Positions 1 to 8,633 of a DNA stretch of 64,000 nucleotides are shown here, in pieces. The translations under genes were made by a program, and so were the position numbers. This DNA comes from Rhodothermales bacterium (GTDB taxonomy: Bacteria; Bacteroidota; Rhodothermia; Rhodothermales; VXPQ01). The stretch is taken from the NCBI GenBank assembly GCA_951812345.1, contig OX638295.1, forward strand, positions 878,759-942,758. The letters are read 5' to 3'. A model generated the notes under the pieces. That model was not told the DNA's origin, searched no databases, and was given only the letters and a program-made list of their open reading frames with translations. Numbering within the stretch: the first letter of the stretch is position 1; each line of letters starts with the position of its first letter.

Positions 1-2
1 AT

Positions 3-1565
3 GTCCTGATCGGCATTGGAATGGTGCTGGTCGGGCTTGCGGCGGGCATTTTGTGGGTACTGGTCACGGGGGGCGACGATCCCGCTCTTTCCGGGGAAAC
101 GCGCGTGGTGGAGCGTGTCCAGTTGGGCCGTCCGCATACGGCCTCGGACATTCCGGTTACGGATTCGCTGGAACGACTGCCTGACGTCGCCGCCCTGAAT
201 CGGGTGTTTCGCCAGGTAGCCGACCGGGTTACGCCTTCGGTGGTTTACATAGAGGTGGAGGCGCCCTTTGCAGGAGACCGGTATCACGATTTCGACGATG
301 AAGATCGGGGCTTTTTCCGGAGAGATCCGTCGCAGGAAGCGGTAGGGAGCGGCGTGTTGATCAGCCCGCAGGGGTATGTGGTGACGAATCACCATGTGGT
401 GGAGCGTGCCGAGCGCGTCCGGGTGACGCTTTCCGATAAGCGCGCGTTCGACGCCCGGATCGTGGGCGCCGATCCCTCCACGGATCTTGCCGTGCTTCAA
501 ATAGAAGGAACCGAGGAACTTCCTGCGATCCTGTTCGGCGATTCCGACGGGTTGCATGCGGGCGAGTGGGTGCTTGCCGTGGGCAATCCGTTCCGGCTTA
601 CTTCCACCGTTACGGCGGGGATCGTCAGCGCGACGGGCCGCCAGGTAAATATCATCGAGGACGATTTCGGAATCGAGGATTTCATTCAGACCGATGCGGC
701 TATCAACCCCGGCAATTCGGGAGGGGCCGTCGTTAATCTGAACGGCGAGCTGGTGGGTATCTCCACGGCCATCGCCACCGAAACCGGGTCGTACGAAGGC
801 TACGGATTTGCGGTCCCCGTCAACCTGATGGCGCGGGTGGCCGGCGACATCATCGAGTACGGAGAAGTGCAGCGAGGGTATCTGGGCGTGCGTATTCAAA
901 CCGTGGATGCGGTCCTGGCGCGTCAGCTCGGCATGGATCGGATTCGCGGCGTATATATTGCCGGCGTGGCGAATAACGGCTCGGCGGCGCTTGCCGGCAT
1001 GCGCGACGAGGATGTCATCCTGTCGGTGGACGACCGCACCGTGAATGCTTCCAACGAGTTGCAGAGTATGATTGCCCGCAGACGTCCGGGAGATATGTTG
1101 GTCGTGCAGGTGTGGCGGGATGGGGATGTTCGCGAACTCCCTGTGGAATTGCAGCCGCGGGACGCTCCCGCGTATACGGCATGGTTCAGCCAGTTTGAAA
1201 GGCAACCGCGTCTGCCTGAAGAGTCTCCTGTTCCCGAACCGCCCTCTAACCCGGGAGAACGCGAGAGCATCTATGCGTTGGGGGATTGGGGTATTGGCCT
1301 GCGGGAGCTTACCGCGGAGGAGGCCAGCGATTTCGACATAGAGGAAGGGGTGTACGTGGCTTGGGTAGAGCACGGTAGTCCGGCGGGTGAGGCCGGGTTG
1401 CCGAGGGATGCGGCGATCGTGCAGATCGAGGGGATGGATACAGGCTCTCCCGGTCAGGCATTGCGCGCATTGAGCCGGGCGGCCCGTTCCGGAGAATGGG
1501 TGCTCGTCAAGGTGCGCCGGCGCGACGGCAGCGCCGCGTTTTACGAAATGGAAGTTCCCCGGTGA
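3..1565 (+). CDS. HtrA/DegP-type periplasmic serine protease, 5' truncated by window
   Basis: Trypsin-like serine protease of the HtrA family, expected to degrade or refold damaged envelope proteins. The frame is open to the left edge of the window, so the true start lies outside; the visible N-terminus is a hydrophobic membrane anchor or signal segment. Counting from the first in-frame Met (position 21), the triad is visible: H125 in TNHHVV, D155 in STDLAVLQ and S233 in NPGNSGG. Two PDZ-like segments follow: one near residues 270-375 with YLGVRIQ, and a second C-terminal one near 415-510. The linker between them is proline-rich. aroC starts 14 bp downstream on the same strand. The family assignment is secure; whether this is DegP, DegQ or DegS cannot be said. 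Confidence 0.93.
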   Translation, partial: VLIGIGMVLVGLAAGILWVLVTGGDDPALSGETRVVERVQLGRPHTASDIPVTDSLERLPDVAALNRVFRQVADRVTPSVVYIEVEAPFAGDRYHDFDDEDRGFFRRDPSQEAVGSGVLISPQGYVVTNHHVVERAERVRVTLSDKRAFDARIVGADPSTDLAVLQIEGTEELPAILFGDSDGLHAGEWVLAVGNPFRLTSTVTAGIVSATGRQVNIIEDDFGIEDFIQTDAAINPGNSGGAVVNLNGELVGISTAIATETGSYEGYGFAVPVNLMARVAGDIIEYGEVQRGYLGVRIQTVDAVLARQLGMDRIRGVYIAGVANNGSAALAGMRDEDVILSVDDRTVNASNELQSMIARRRPGDMLVVQVWRDGDVRELPVELQPRDAPAYTAWFSQFERQPRLPEESPVPEPPSNPGERESIYALGDWGIGLRELTAEEASDFDIEEGVYVAWVEHGSPAGEAGLPRDAAIVQIEGMDTGSPGQALRALSRAARSGEWVLVKVRRRDGSAAFYEMEVPR

Positions 1566-1579
1566 TTTTGTAGGATCCT

Positions 1580-2779
1580 ATGATTCGTTTTCTTACTGCA
1601 GGAGAATCGCACGGCGAGGCGCTCGTGGGGATCGTCGAAGGAATGCCGGCGGGCGTACCGCTTGCCTCCGAAGATATTGACCGCCAACTGGCCCGGCGCT
1701 GGCAGGGCTACGGGCGGGGAGGCCGGTCGAAGTTCGAACGGGACCGGATACATATCTATTCCGGCGTGCGATTTTCCAGAACAATGGGAAGCCCCATCGG
1801 ATTGCGCCTCGACAATGCGGCCTATACAAAGGACCGGTCCGGATGGCCCGAGGTGATGGCTTTGACCGGCACGGGAGAAGGCGTGGAGAAGGTGACGCTG
1901 CCGAGGCCGGGCCATGCAGACCTGGCCGGCTTGCAGAAGTACGGCTTCGACGATATCCGGCCTGTCATCGACCGGGCCAGTGCGCGCGAGACGGCCATGC
2001 GCGTGGCGTGCTGCACTATTGCACGGCAATTTCTGGCCCAGTTCGGTATCGAGGTGGGCAGCCATGTGCTGCGCATTGGGGAAGTGGGACAGCAGGGGTA
2101 TGCGTCGGATGTGGTAGAGAAACTGCTCGCCGAAGGAGCGGAGAAGGTGAGCGAGGCCGCCGATGCAAGCGAAGTGCGCATGCTGGACGAGGCGCTCACT
2201 CGCCAGTGCATCGAGCATATCGATGCGACGAAACAGCAGGGCGATTCGCTGGGCGGCGCGTATGAAGTGATCGTATCGGGCGTTCCTCCGGGACTCGGTT
2301 CGTATGTGCACTGGGAGCGGCGGCTCGACGGGCGCCTGGCCCAGGCCATTCTGTCCATTCAGGGCCAGAAGGCGGTCGAGGTCGGCGACGGAGTGGGCGG
2401 CTCGGCGCGTCCGGGATCGCGGGTACACGATCCTATCGTCGGCGACAGGGAGGGGTATTCCCGGCGCACCAATCATGCAGGCGGCGTGGAAGGCGGTATG
2501 TCCAACGGCATGCCCATCGTGGTCCGCGGCTACATGAAGCCCATTCCTACGCTCATCAAGCCGCTCGATACGGTGGATGTGGCTTCGGGCGAAGCGCAGC
2601 CGACCCGGTATGAGCGGAGCGACGTCACCTCCGTGCCGGCGGCCTCGACCGTTGCCGAGGCTACGGTGGCGCTGGTGATCGCAAATGCATTTCTGGAAAA
2701 GTTCGGCGGAGACAGCCTGTCGGAGATCCGGGCCCGCTACGACGCCGAAGTCGCCGGGTCAGGCCGGACAGGACAGTAG
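1580..2779 (+). CDS. aroC: chorismate synthase
   Basis: Converts 5-enolpyruvylshikimate-3-phosphate to chorismate using reduced FMN, the last step of the shikimate pathway. The start MIRFLTAGESHG is the canonical N-terminus containing the GESHG signature. Further family motifs include GRGGRSKFERD near residue 50 and DPIVGDREGYSRRTNHAGG, then GGMSNGMPI, in the C-terminal half. At 399 residues it is slightly longer than the usual 350-390. It sits 14 bp after the protease gene with only a weak AGGA ahead of the ATG, so cotranscription is likely. No other aromatic-pathway gene is in the window. Confidence 0.97.
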   Translation: MIRFLTAGESHGEALVGIVEGMPAGVPLASEDIDRQLARRWQGYGRGGRSKFERDRIHIYSGVRFSRTMGSPIGLRLDNAAYTKDRSGWPEVMALTGTGEGVEKVTLPRPGHADLAGLQKYGFDDIRPVIDRASARETAMRVACCTIARQFLAQFGIEVGSHVLRIGEVGQQGYASDVVEKLLAEGAEKVSEAADASEVRMLDEALTRQCIEHIDATKQQGDSLGGAYEVIVSGVPPGLGSYVHWERRLDGRLAQAILSIQGQKAVEVGDGVGGSARPGSRVHDPIVGDREGYSRRTNHAGGVEGGMSNGMPIVVRGYMKPIPTLIKPLDTVDVASGEAQPTRYERSDVTSVPAASTVAEATVALVIANAFLEKFGGDSLSEIRARYDAEVAGSGRTGQ

Positions 2780-2857
2780 ACAAGCAGAGGAAAGAACGTA
2801 TATTCCGGGCGGATATTTCGAGAAGCGCACGGAGCATTTTATCTGTCCGAAATAACG

Positions 2858-5530
2858 ATGTCAACGAAGGAAACGTCCCGCAAGGAGCAAGTCGACCGCA
2901 GTACGGCGTACCGCCCCGACGAGATCGAAGCCAAATGGTATGCCTGGTGGGAAGGGAACAACCTCTTCCGGGTCGAGCCGAATTCCGGCAAACCTCCGCA
3001 TGTCATTGTCATGCCGCCCCCCAATGTGACCGGTGCGCTGCATATGGGGCATGCGCTGCAGGATACTATTCAGGACGCCGTGACGCGCCTCCGGCGCATG
3101 CAGGGCTACGAAGCGCTCTGGATGCCGGGCATGGATCATGCCGGCATTGCCACGCAGAATGTCGTGGAGCAGCAGTTGGCCAAAGAGGGCAAAACCCGCC
3201 ATGATCTCGGCCGCGAGCGTTTCGTCGAACACGTTTGGGCGTGGAAGCACGAATACGGCGGCAGGATTCTGGAACAGAAACGTCGTCTCGGAGACTCGTG
3301 CGACTGGAGCAGAGAGCGGTTTACGATGGACGAGGGCTTCACGCGAGCGGTGCAGGAAGTGTTCGTGCGTCTGTATGAACAAGGGCTGGTCTATCGGGGG
3401 GATTATCTGGTCAACTGGGACCCGGAAAACCGGACAGCCCTGTCCGACGAGGAAGTGGACAATGTGGAGCGGGAAGGACACCTGTGGTATATCGATTATC
3501 CGCTGGCGGACGGTTCCGGCGCGATTACGATCGCCACGACCCGCCCGGAAACCATGCTGGGGGATACGGCGGTCGCCGTACATCCCGACGATCCGCGTTA
3601 TACCGACCTGATCGGGAAGAAGGTGGTGCTTCCGCTTGCGGGCCGGGAGATTCCCGTGATTGCGGACGAGTATGTCAAGATGGATTTCGGCGGCGGGGCG
3701 CTGAAAGTTACGCCCGGCCACGACCGGAACGATTTCGAGATCGGGCGGCGGCACGGCCTTGAGATCCTCAATGTGATCGGGCCCGACGGCGCGATCAACG
3801 AGCAGGGAGGACCGTACGAGGGCATGGATCGTTTTGCCGCCCGTGACCGCATCGTGGCGGACCTGGAGGCGGAGGGGCTCCTCGTCAAGACGGAGCCCAT
3901 GAAAGGCACGATCCCTGTGTCGAGCCGGTCCAAGGCGATCATCGAACCCCTTATTTCCCGGCAGTGGTTCGTGAAGATGACGCCGCTGGCCGAACCGGCT
4001 ATCGAGGCGGTTCGCTCGGGGAAGGTCGCGTTTCATCCGAAGCGTTGGGAGAACGAATACTTCCGGTGGATGGAAAACATCCGGGACTGGACCATCTCAA
4101 GGCAGCTCTGGTGGGGGCACCGCATCCCTGTCTGGTATCATACCGGCGAGGACGGCAGGATCGACGAACGCCGCGGGTATGTCGTTTCGGTGGATCAACC
4201 TGCTCCCGACATGGTGCAGGACGAGGATGTGCTCGACACCTGGTTTTCGTCGTGGTTGTGGCCGTTCGCCACACTGGGATGGCCGGAGAAGACGGAAGAC
4301 CTTGCGTATTTCTACCCCACGCAGGTGCTCGTATCCGGGTACGACATTCTTTTCTTCTGGATCGCCCGCATGATCATGGCGGGGTGCCGTTTCATGGGCG
4401 AACCGCCCTACAGCGACATCTTCATTACGGGGATGATCAAGGACAAGCAGGGGCGCTGGATGTCGAAAAGCCTCGGAAACGGCATCGATCCGCTGGATAT
4501 GATCGACCGGTACGGCGCCGACGCCGTCCGCTTCTCACTGGTCATCCTGTGCGCCCAGGGGCAGGACATCCGGCTGGATCCCACGAAATTCGAGATGGGC
4601 CGCAATTTTGCGAACAAGATATGGAATGCGTTCAAGGTGTTCGGACGGTTCATGGAGGCAGGGAAAACGTACCGCCGGGCGCGCTCTTTCGAGGAACTGG
4701 AACTGGTGGAGCAGTGGATGATGCACCGGCTGCACGCCGGGATCGGGGAGGTGAACGAGGCGTTGGCGCGTTATCGCCTCAACGAGGCCCTGGGCCGGAT
4801 ATACGATCTTTTCTGGAAGGATTACTGCGACTGGTATCTCGAACTGATCAAGCCGGCGCCCGGTGAGGAGCCGGACGAGGAAACGCTGGCGCTCGCTATC
4901 GAACTCTACGATGCGATGATCCGGCTGCTGCACCCCTTCATGCCGTTCATCACCGAGGAGTTGTGGGCGCAGTTGCAGACCCGGGAGGAGGGAGACTGCT
5001 GTATGACGGCGCCCTGGCCTGAGCAGGACCTTTCCCTGATGGACCGCGACGCTGCGGCTACGTTCAACCTGATACAGGATGTGGTGTCCGGCATTCGCAC
5101 CATCCGAAGCGAATACAGGGTGGCGCCCGGTGCGGAGATCGAGGCGCTGGTACATGTTTCTCTCGATGCGGAAGCAATTGGCGCGGCGTTGGCGGCGCAC
5201 AGGGACTATTTCCGCAAGCTGGCCCGCGTGCATACCCTGACCGTGGGCAGCGATCTGGCCCGTCCGGCCGGCGCCGCCTCCTATGTGGCCGGCCCGTGCG
5301 AGGCGTTCGTTCCGCTGGCGGGGATCATCGATCTCGATGTGGAACGCGAGCGCCTGCAAAAGGAGGTCACGCAAAAGGAACGTTTTCTCGACAGCGTGCG
5401 GCGGAAGTTACAGAACGAACAATTCGTTACGAGAGCGCAGCCCGAGGTGGTCGAACGGGAGCGCAGAAAGGAACAGGACGCTGCCGCAGACATCGCCCGC
5501 CTGCGAAAGAACCTCGAATATCTTGGGTAA
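2858..5530 (+). CDS. valS: valyl-tRNA synthetase
   Basis: Class I aminoacyl-tRNA synthetase charging tRNA-Val in the cytoplasm, 890 residues, the normal length for ValS. The HIGH-type motif is LHMGHAL at residues 61-67 after PPPNVTGA, and the KMSKS-type loop appears as GRWMSKSLGNG around residue 530. The CP1 editing domain lies between them (TTRPETMLGDTAVAVHP). The C-terminal tail is a charged coiled coil (about residues 825-885), the tRNA-binding arm typical of ValS. The start MSTKETSRKEQ follows a 78-bp spacer after aroC. No T-box or other leader structure was recognised upstream. Confidence 0.97.
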   Translation: MSTKETSRKEQVDRSTAYRPDEIEAKWYAWWEGNNLFRVEPNSGKPPHVIVMPPPNVTGALHMGHALQDTIQDAVTRLRRMQGYEALWMPGMDHAGIATQNVVEQQLAKEGKTRHDLGRERFVEHVWAWKHEYGGRILEQKRRLGDSCDWSRERFTMDEGFTRAVQEVFVRLYEQGLVYRGDYLVNWDPENRTALSDEEVDNVEREGHLWYIDYPLADGSGAITIATTRPETMLGDTAVAVHPDDPRYTDLIGKKVVLPLAGREIPVIADEYVKMDFGGGALKVTPGHDRNDFEIGRRHGLEILNVIGPDGAINEQGGPYEGMDRFAARDRIVADLEAEGLLVKTEPMKGTIPVSSRSKAIIEPLISRQWFVKMTPLAEPAIEAVRSGKVAFHPKRWENEYFRWMENIRDWTISRQLWWGHRIPVWYHTGEDGRIDERRGYVVSVDQPAPDMVQDEDVLDTWFSSWLWPFATLGWPEKTEDLAYFYPTQVLVSGYDILFFWIARMIMAGCRFMGEPPYSDIFITGMIKDKQGRWMSKSLGNGIDPLDMIDRYGADAVRFSLVILCAQGQDIRLDPTKFEMGRNFANKIWNAFKVFGRFMEAGKTYRRARSFEELELVEQWMMHRLHAGIGEVNEALARYRLNEALGRIYDLFWKDYCDWYLELIKPAPGEEPDEETLALAIELYDAMIRLLHPFMPFITEELWAQLQTREEGDCCMTAPWPEQDLSLMDRDAAATFNLIQDVVSGIRTIRSEYRVAPGAEIEALVHVSLDAEAIGAALAAHRDYFRKLARVHTLTVGSDLARPAGAASYVAGPCEAFVPLAGIIDLDVERERLQKEVTQKERFLDSVRRKLQNEQFVTRAQPEVVERERRKEQDAAADIARLRKNLEYLG

Positions 5531-5634
5531 GTCGGAGTTTCCCCCTGCTTTTCAGGCATATCCGACGGAAAACTTGTATACCGCCGGAAAGGGAGATATG
5601 TTAAGAAGCGCAAAAAATTTTAAGGGAAGATGCC

Positions 5635-7191
5635 GTGCCTGATCGAAGTTATATAACCCGTACCGCCCTGATCGTAGCCCTTGGGGGCTTTCTGATGGGC
5701 TTTGACGCCTCCGTCATATCCGGCGTCGTCGGATTCATCGAGACGCAGTTTACCCTGACCAAACTGGAGCTCGGATGGGCTGTCAGTTCGTTGACTCTTA
5801 CGGCCACACTGGCCATGATGGTGGCCGGCCCGTTGAGCGACGCCCTCGGGCGTCGGCGGGTGCTGTTTTTCGCCGCCGTACTGTATGCCGTGTCGGCGAT
5901 CGCTTCCGCGCTGGCGCCTTCTTTCTGGTTTCTGGTGGCGGCCCGCATGATCGGGGGGTTCGGGGTAGGGGCCTCGCTCATCATTGCCCCGATGTATATC
6001 GCCGAGATTTCGCCTCCGGCCGTGCGGGGGAAGCTGGTGTCGTTCAATCAATTGAATATCGTGATCGGCATCTCGGTGGCGTTCTTTACGAATTACCTCG
6101 TACTGCTGCTGGGGCAATCGGACATGGCATGGGCGGAGGCGCTTCGCTTCGGCCCCTGGAACTGGCGCTGGATGCTGGGTCTGGAGACGCTTCCCGCCGT
6201 GCTCTACTTCTCGTGCCTCTTCTTCGTGCCGGAAAGTCCTCGCTGGCTGATCATGCGGGGACGGGAGGCGCTGGCGCGGCCCATCATGATCCGGGCCAGC
6301 GGCGAGGGACGCGCGGACGAGGAGATTCAAGCTGTAAAAGCGAGCATCGCCAGTGACGCCGGCAAGGTAAAAGCGCCCCTGCGCGAGTTGTTCGCTCCGG
6401 CCCTTCGCCTGGTATTGCTTATTGGCGTCGTCGTGGCTGTCATCCAGCAGATCACCGGCATCAATGCGGTGTTCTTCTACGCGCCGATGATCTTCGAGCA
6501 ATCCGGCATCGGCACGAACGCGTCGTTCATGCAGGCCATTCTGGTCGGCTTGACCAATCTGGCTTTTACCGTACTGGCCATATTACTCATCGACCGCCTC
6601 GGGCGCAAGCCGCTGCTCGCCGTCGGGCTGGGCGGCGTCACCGTGTCCATGCTGATGCTGGCGTTCGGATTCTTCCAGGCGAGTTATACCCTTACCCCGG
6701 ACGCCATCGCTTCGCTGCCGGAAGATGTCCCGTCCGCGGCGCTCGAATCCATGGCCGATCGGACGTACGATTCCGACGTGGCCTTCAAGACCGCCGTGGC
6801 CGATGCGCTTGGCGAAGAGGCCGCTCAACAGCACGAAAGTACGCTGGTCACAGCCGCTATCGACATCAACCCCGGGCTGATCCTGGCGGGCATCCTCGCC
6901 TTCGTCGCCTTTTTCGCGGTGTCGATCGGACCGGTGATGTGGGTGCTCTTTTCCGAACTGTTCCCCAACCGCATTCGCGGTCTGGCTATTTCCTTCGTGG
7001 GCCTGATCAACTCCGCCGTGAGTTTTACGGTGCAACTCGTGTTTCCGTGGGAATTATCCCAGATCGGCAGCGCCCCGACATTCCTGATTTACGGTCTGTT
7101 CGCTGCCGTCGGATTCATTTTCGTCATGGCGGTGCTGCCGGAAACGAAAGGAAAATCGCTGGAGGAACTGGAAAAAATTCTTGTGAAATGA
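5635..7191 (+). CDS. MFS sugar porter (sugar:H+ symporter family)
   Basis: Inner-membrane major facilitator of the sugar porter family, about 12 transmembrane helices. Family signatures visible: GRRRVLFF after TM2, PESPRWL before the central loop, QQITGINAVFFYAP in TM7 and DRLGRKPLL after TM8. The start is GTG, supported by a GGGAAG ribosome-binding site 5-10 bases upstream. An odd feature is a hydrophilic insertion of about 60 residues between TM9 and TM10 (rich in A, D, E), which should face the periplasm. It is followed by the glycosidase and deoxysugar genes, so a role in importing a released sugar such as fucose is plausible, but the substrate cannot be read from the sequence. Confidence 0.9.
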   Translation: MPDRSYITRTALIVALGGFLMGFDASVISGVVGFIETQFTLTKLELGWAVSSLTLTATLAMMVAGPLSDALGRRRVLFFAAVLYAVSAIASALAPSFWFLVAARMIGGFGVGASLIIAPMYIAEISPPAVRGKLVSFNQLNIVIGISVAFFTNYLVLLLGQSDMAWAEALRFGPWNWRWMLGLETLPAVLYFSCLFFVPESPRWLIMRGREALARPIMIRASGEGRADEEIQAVKASIASDAGKVKAPLRELFAPALRLVLLIGVVVAVIQQITGINAVFFYAPMIFEQSGIGTNASFMQAILVGLTNLAFTVLAILLIDRLGRKPLLAVGLGGVTVSMLMLAFGFFQASYTLTPDAIASLPEDVPSAALESMADRTYDSDVAFKTAVADALGEEAAQQHESTLVTAAIDINPGLILAGILAFVAFFAVSIGPVMWVLFSELFPNRIRGLAISFVGLINSAVSFTVQLVFPWELSQIGSAPTFLIYGLFAAVGFIFVMAVLPETKGKSLEELEKILVK

Positions 7192-7199
7192 TCTTCTTC

Positions 7200-7217
7200 G
7201 GAGCCTTTGGCGGCTCC
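7200..7217 (+). terminator. short hairpin after the sugar porter
   Basis: GGAGCC-TTTGGC-GGCTCC forms a perfect 6-bp stem with a 6-nt loop, 9 bp after the porter stop. No T-run follows, so it would be a weak or factor-dependent terminator at best. Confidence 0.3.
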
Positions 7218-7247
7218 ACGCGGATCGACACCATACCCTCTTTATTA

Positions 7248-7260
7248 GGATACTCTGATC
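7248..7260 (+). repeat. GGATACTCTGATC intergenic motif, copy 1
   Basis: Exact copy of a 13-bp sequence that recurs through the window; 30 bp upstream of the GH2-like lipoprotein start and in the same orientation. The following bases (AAAACC) are shared with the copy at 62325. Confidence 0.6.
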
Positions 7261-7290
7261 AAAACCATACATGCCGTCCCGGCAAATATC

Positions 7291-8631
7291 ATGAAATCAT
7301 CGCATTGCTCCATCGCGGGCCTGTTGCTGGCTGTCCTTGTTTTTTCGGGATGCCGGTCGAGTGCGGAAACCCCTTCCGCCGAAGGGCCGGTCAAGATGGA
7401 ACTGCGGCAGGTAGACGGCCGCTATGAACTTTTCAGGGATGGGGAGCCTTTTTACATCCACGGCGCGGGCCTTGAATTCGGCGATATAGAGCGATTGGCG
7501 CAGCACGGGGCCAATTCGTTCAGAACATGGCGTACGGACAACGGACGCGATACGGGCGACGAGGTGTTGCGCCGGGCCCATGAGGCGGGTCTGGTGGTTA
7601 CGATGGGCCTGGAGATCGCTCGGGAGCGCGAGGGCGAAGGACGGGGATTTTTCGGATTCGACTACGACGACGAAGAGGCTGTGGCGGAGCAACTCGAACG
7701 GATTCGGGCCGAAGTCATGCAGTACAAGGACCATCCGGCGTTGATCATCTGGGGCATCGGCAACGAACTTAACCTCGGCGCAACCAATCCCCGCGTCTGG
7801 GACGCCGTCAACGACATCTCGAAAATGATTCACGAGATCGATCCCAACCACCTGACCACCACCATGCTGGCGGGGATATGGCAGGAGCTGGCCGACGACA
7901 TACAAACACGAGCCCCCGATCTGGACCTGATCAGCATTCAGATGTATGCGGATATCGAAAATCTGCCCCGGTACATCGAAGAAATCGGATGGGAAGGGCC
8001 GTTCATGGTTACCGAGTGGGGCGCTACGGGCCACTGGGAGGTTCCGAGCACGCCCTGGGGGGCGGCCCTCGAAAACAACAGTTCCGTTAAGGCCGACGAT
8101 TACCTGAGGCGCTACCAGACCGTTATCGAACCCATGCGGGACCAGTGCGTGGGATCGTATGTTTTTCTGTGGGGGCAGAAGCAGGAGCGAACGCCGACCT
8201 GGTACGGCATGTTTTTGCCGACCGGAGAAGAGACCGAGACGATTGACGTAATGCATTACGTATGGAACGGGGCGTGGCCGGAGAACCGGAGCCCCCGTCT
8301 GGAGCAGGCTCTGCTTGACGGAAAGGAAGCGCGCGAAGGCATTTATCTTCACCCCGGACAGTCGTACGCGGCCCTGGTCTCGTCCGTCGATCCGGATGGC
8401 GATGCGCTGCGGTACGAATGGGAGGTGCGCCGCGAGAGCACGGCGCAAAGCACGGGAGGCGACGACGAGGAGGTTCCCGAACATATAGCAAACGCACTGG
8501 ACCGCGTGGATGCCCCGGAGGTCACGCTGACGGCGCCCGCCGAGGAAGGCGCGTACCGTCTCTTTGTCTATGTGTATGACGACGAAGGGCACGCTGCCCA
8601 CGCCAATATTCCCTTCTACGTCGAGTCGTAA
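7291..8631 (+). CDS. GH2-like TIM-barrel glycoside hydrolase, predicted lipoprotein
   Basis: Predicted exported lipoprotein (signal peptide ending in the lipobox VFSGC, cysteine near residue 21) with a catalytic TIM barrel related to glycoside hydrolase family 2. The acid/base glutamate is probably in IIWGIGNELNLG (about residue 155) and the nucleophile in VTEWGATGHW (about residue 240). A C-terminal immunoglobulin-like beta domain (about residues 350-446) may bind carbohydrate or act as a spacer. The usual GH2 N-terminal sugar-binding domains are absent, so this is a short derivative. The next gene starts 2 bp after the stop, implying cotranscription. Substrate unknown. Confidence 0.8.
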   Translation: MKSSHCSIAGLLLAVLVFSGCRSSAETPSAEGPVKMELRQVDGRYELFRDGEPFYIHGAGLEFGDIERLAQHGANSFRTWRTDNGRDTGDEVLRRAHEAGLVVTMGLEIAREREGEGRGFFGFDYDDEEAVAEQLERIRAEVMQYKDHPALIIWGIGNELNLGATNPRVWDAVNDISKMIHEIDPNHLTTTMLAGIWQELADDIQTRAPDLDLISIQMYADIENLPRYIEEIGWEGPFMVTEWGATGHWEVPSTPWGAALENNSSVKADDYLRRYQTVIEPMRDQCVGSYVFLWGQKQERTPTWYGMFLPTGEETETIDVMHYVWNGAWPENRSPRLEQALLDGKEAREGIYLHPGQSYAALVSSVDPDGDALRYEWEVRRESTAQSTGGDDEEVPEHIANALDRVDAPEVTLTAPAEEGAYRLFVYVYDDEGHAAHANIPFYVES

Positions 8632-8633
8632 CC

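Noticed and set aside
1570-1584. TAGGATCCTATGATT at the aroC start as a motif copy
   Set aside because: Three differences from the core and spans the start codon; likely coincidence.
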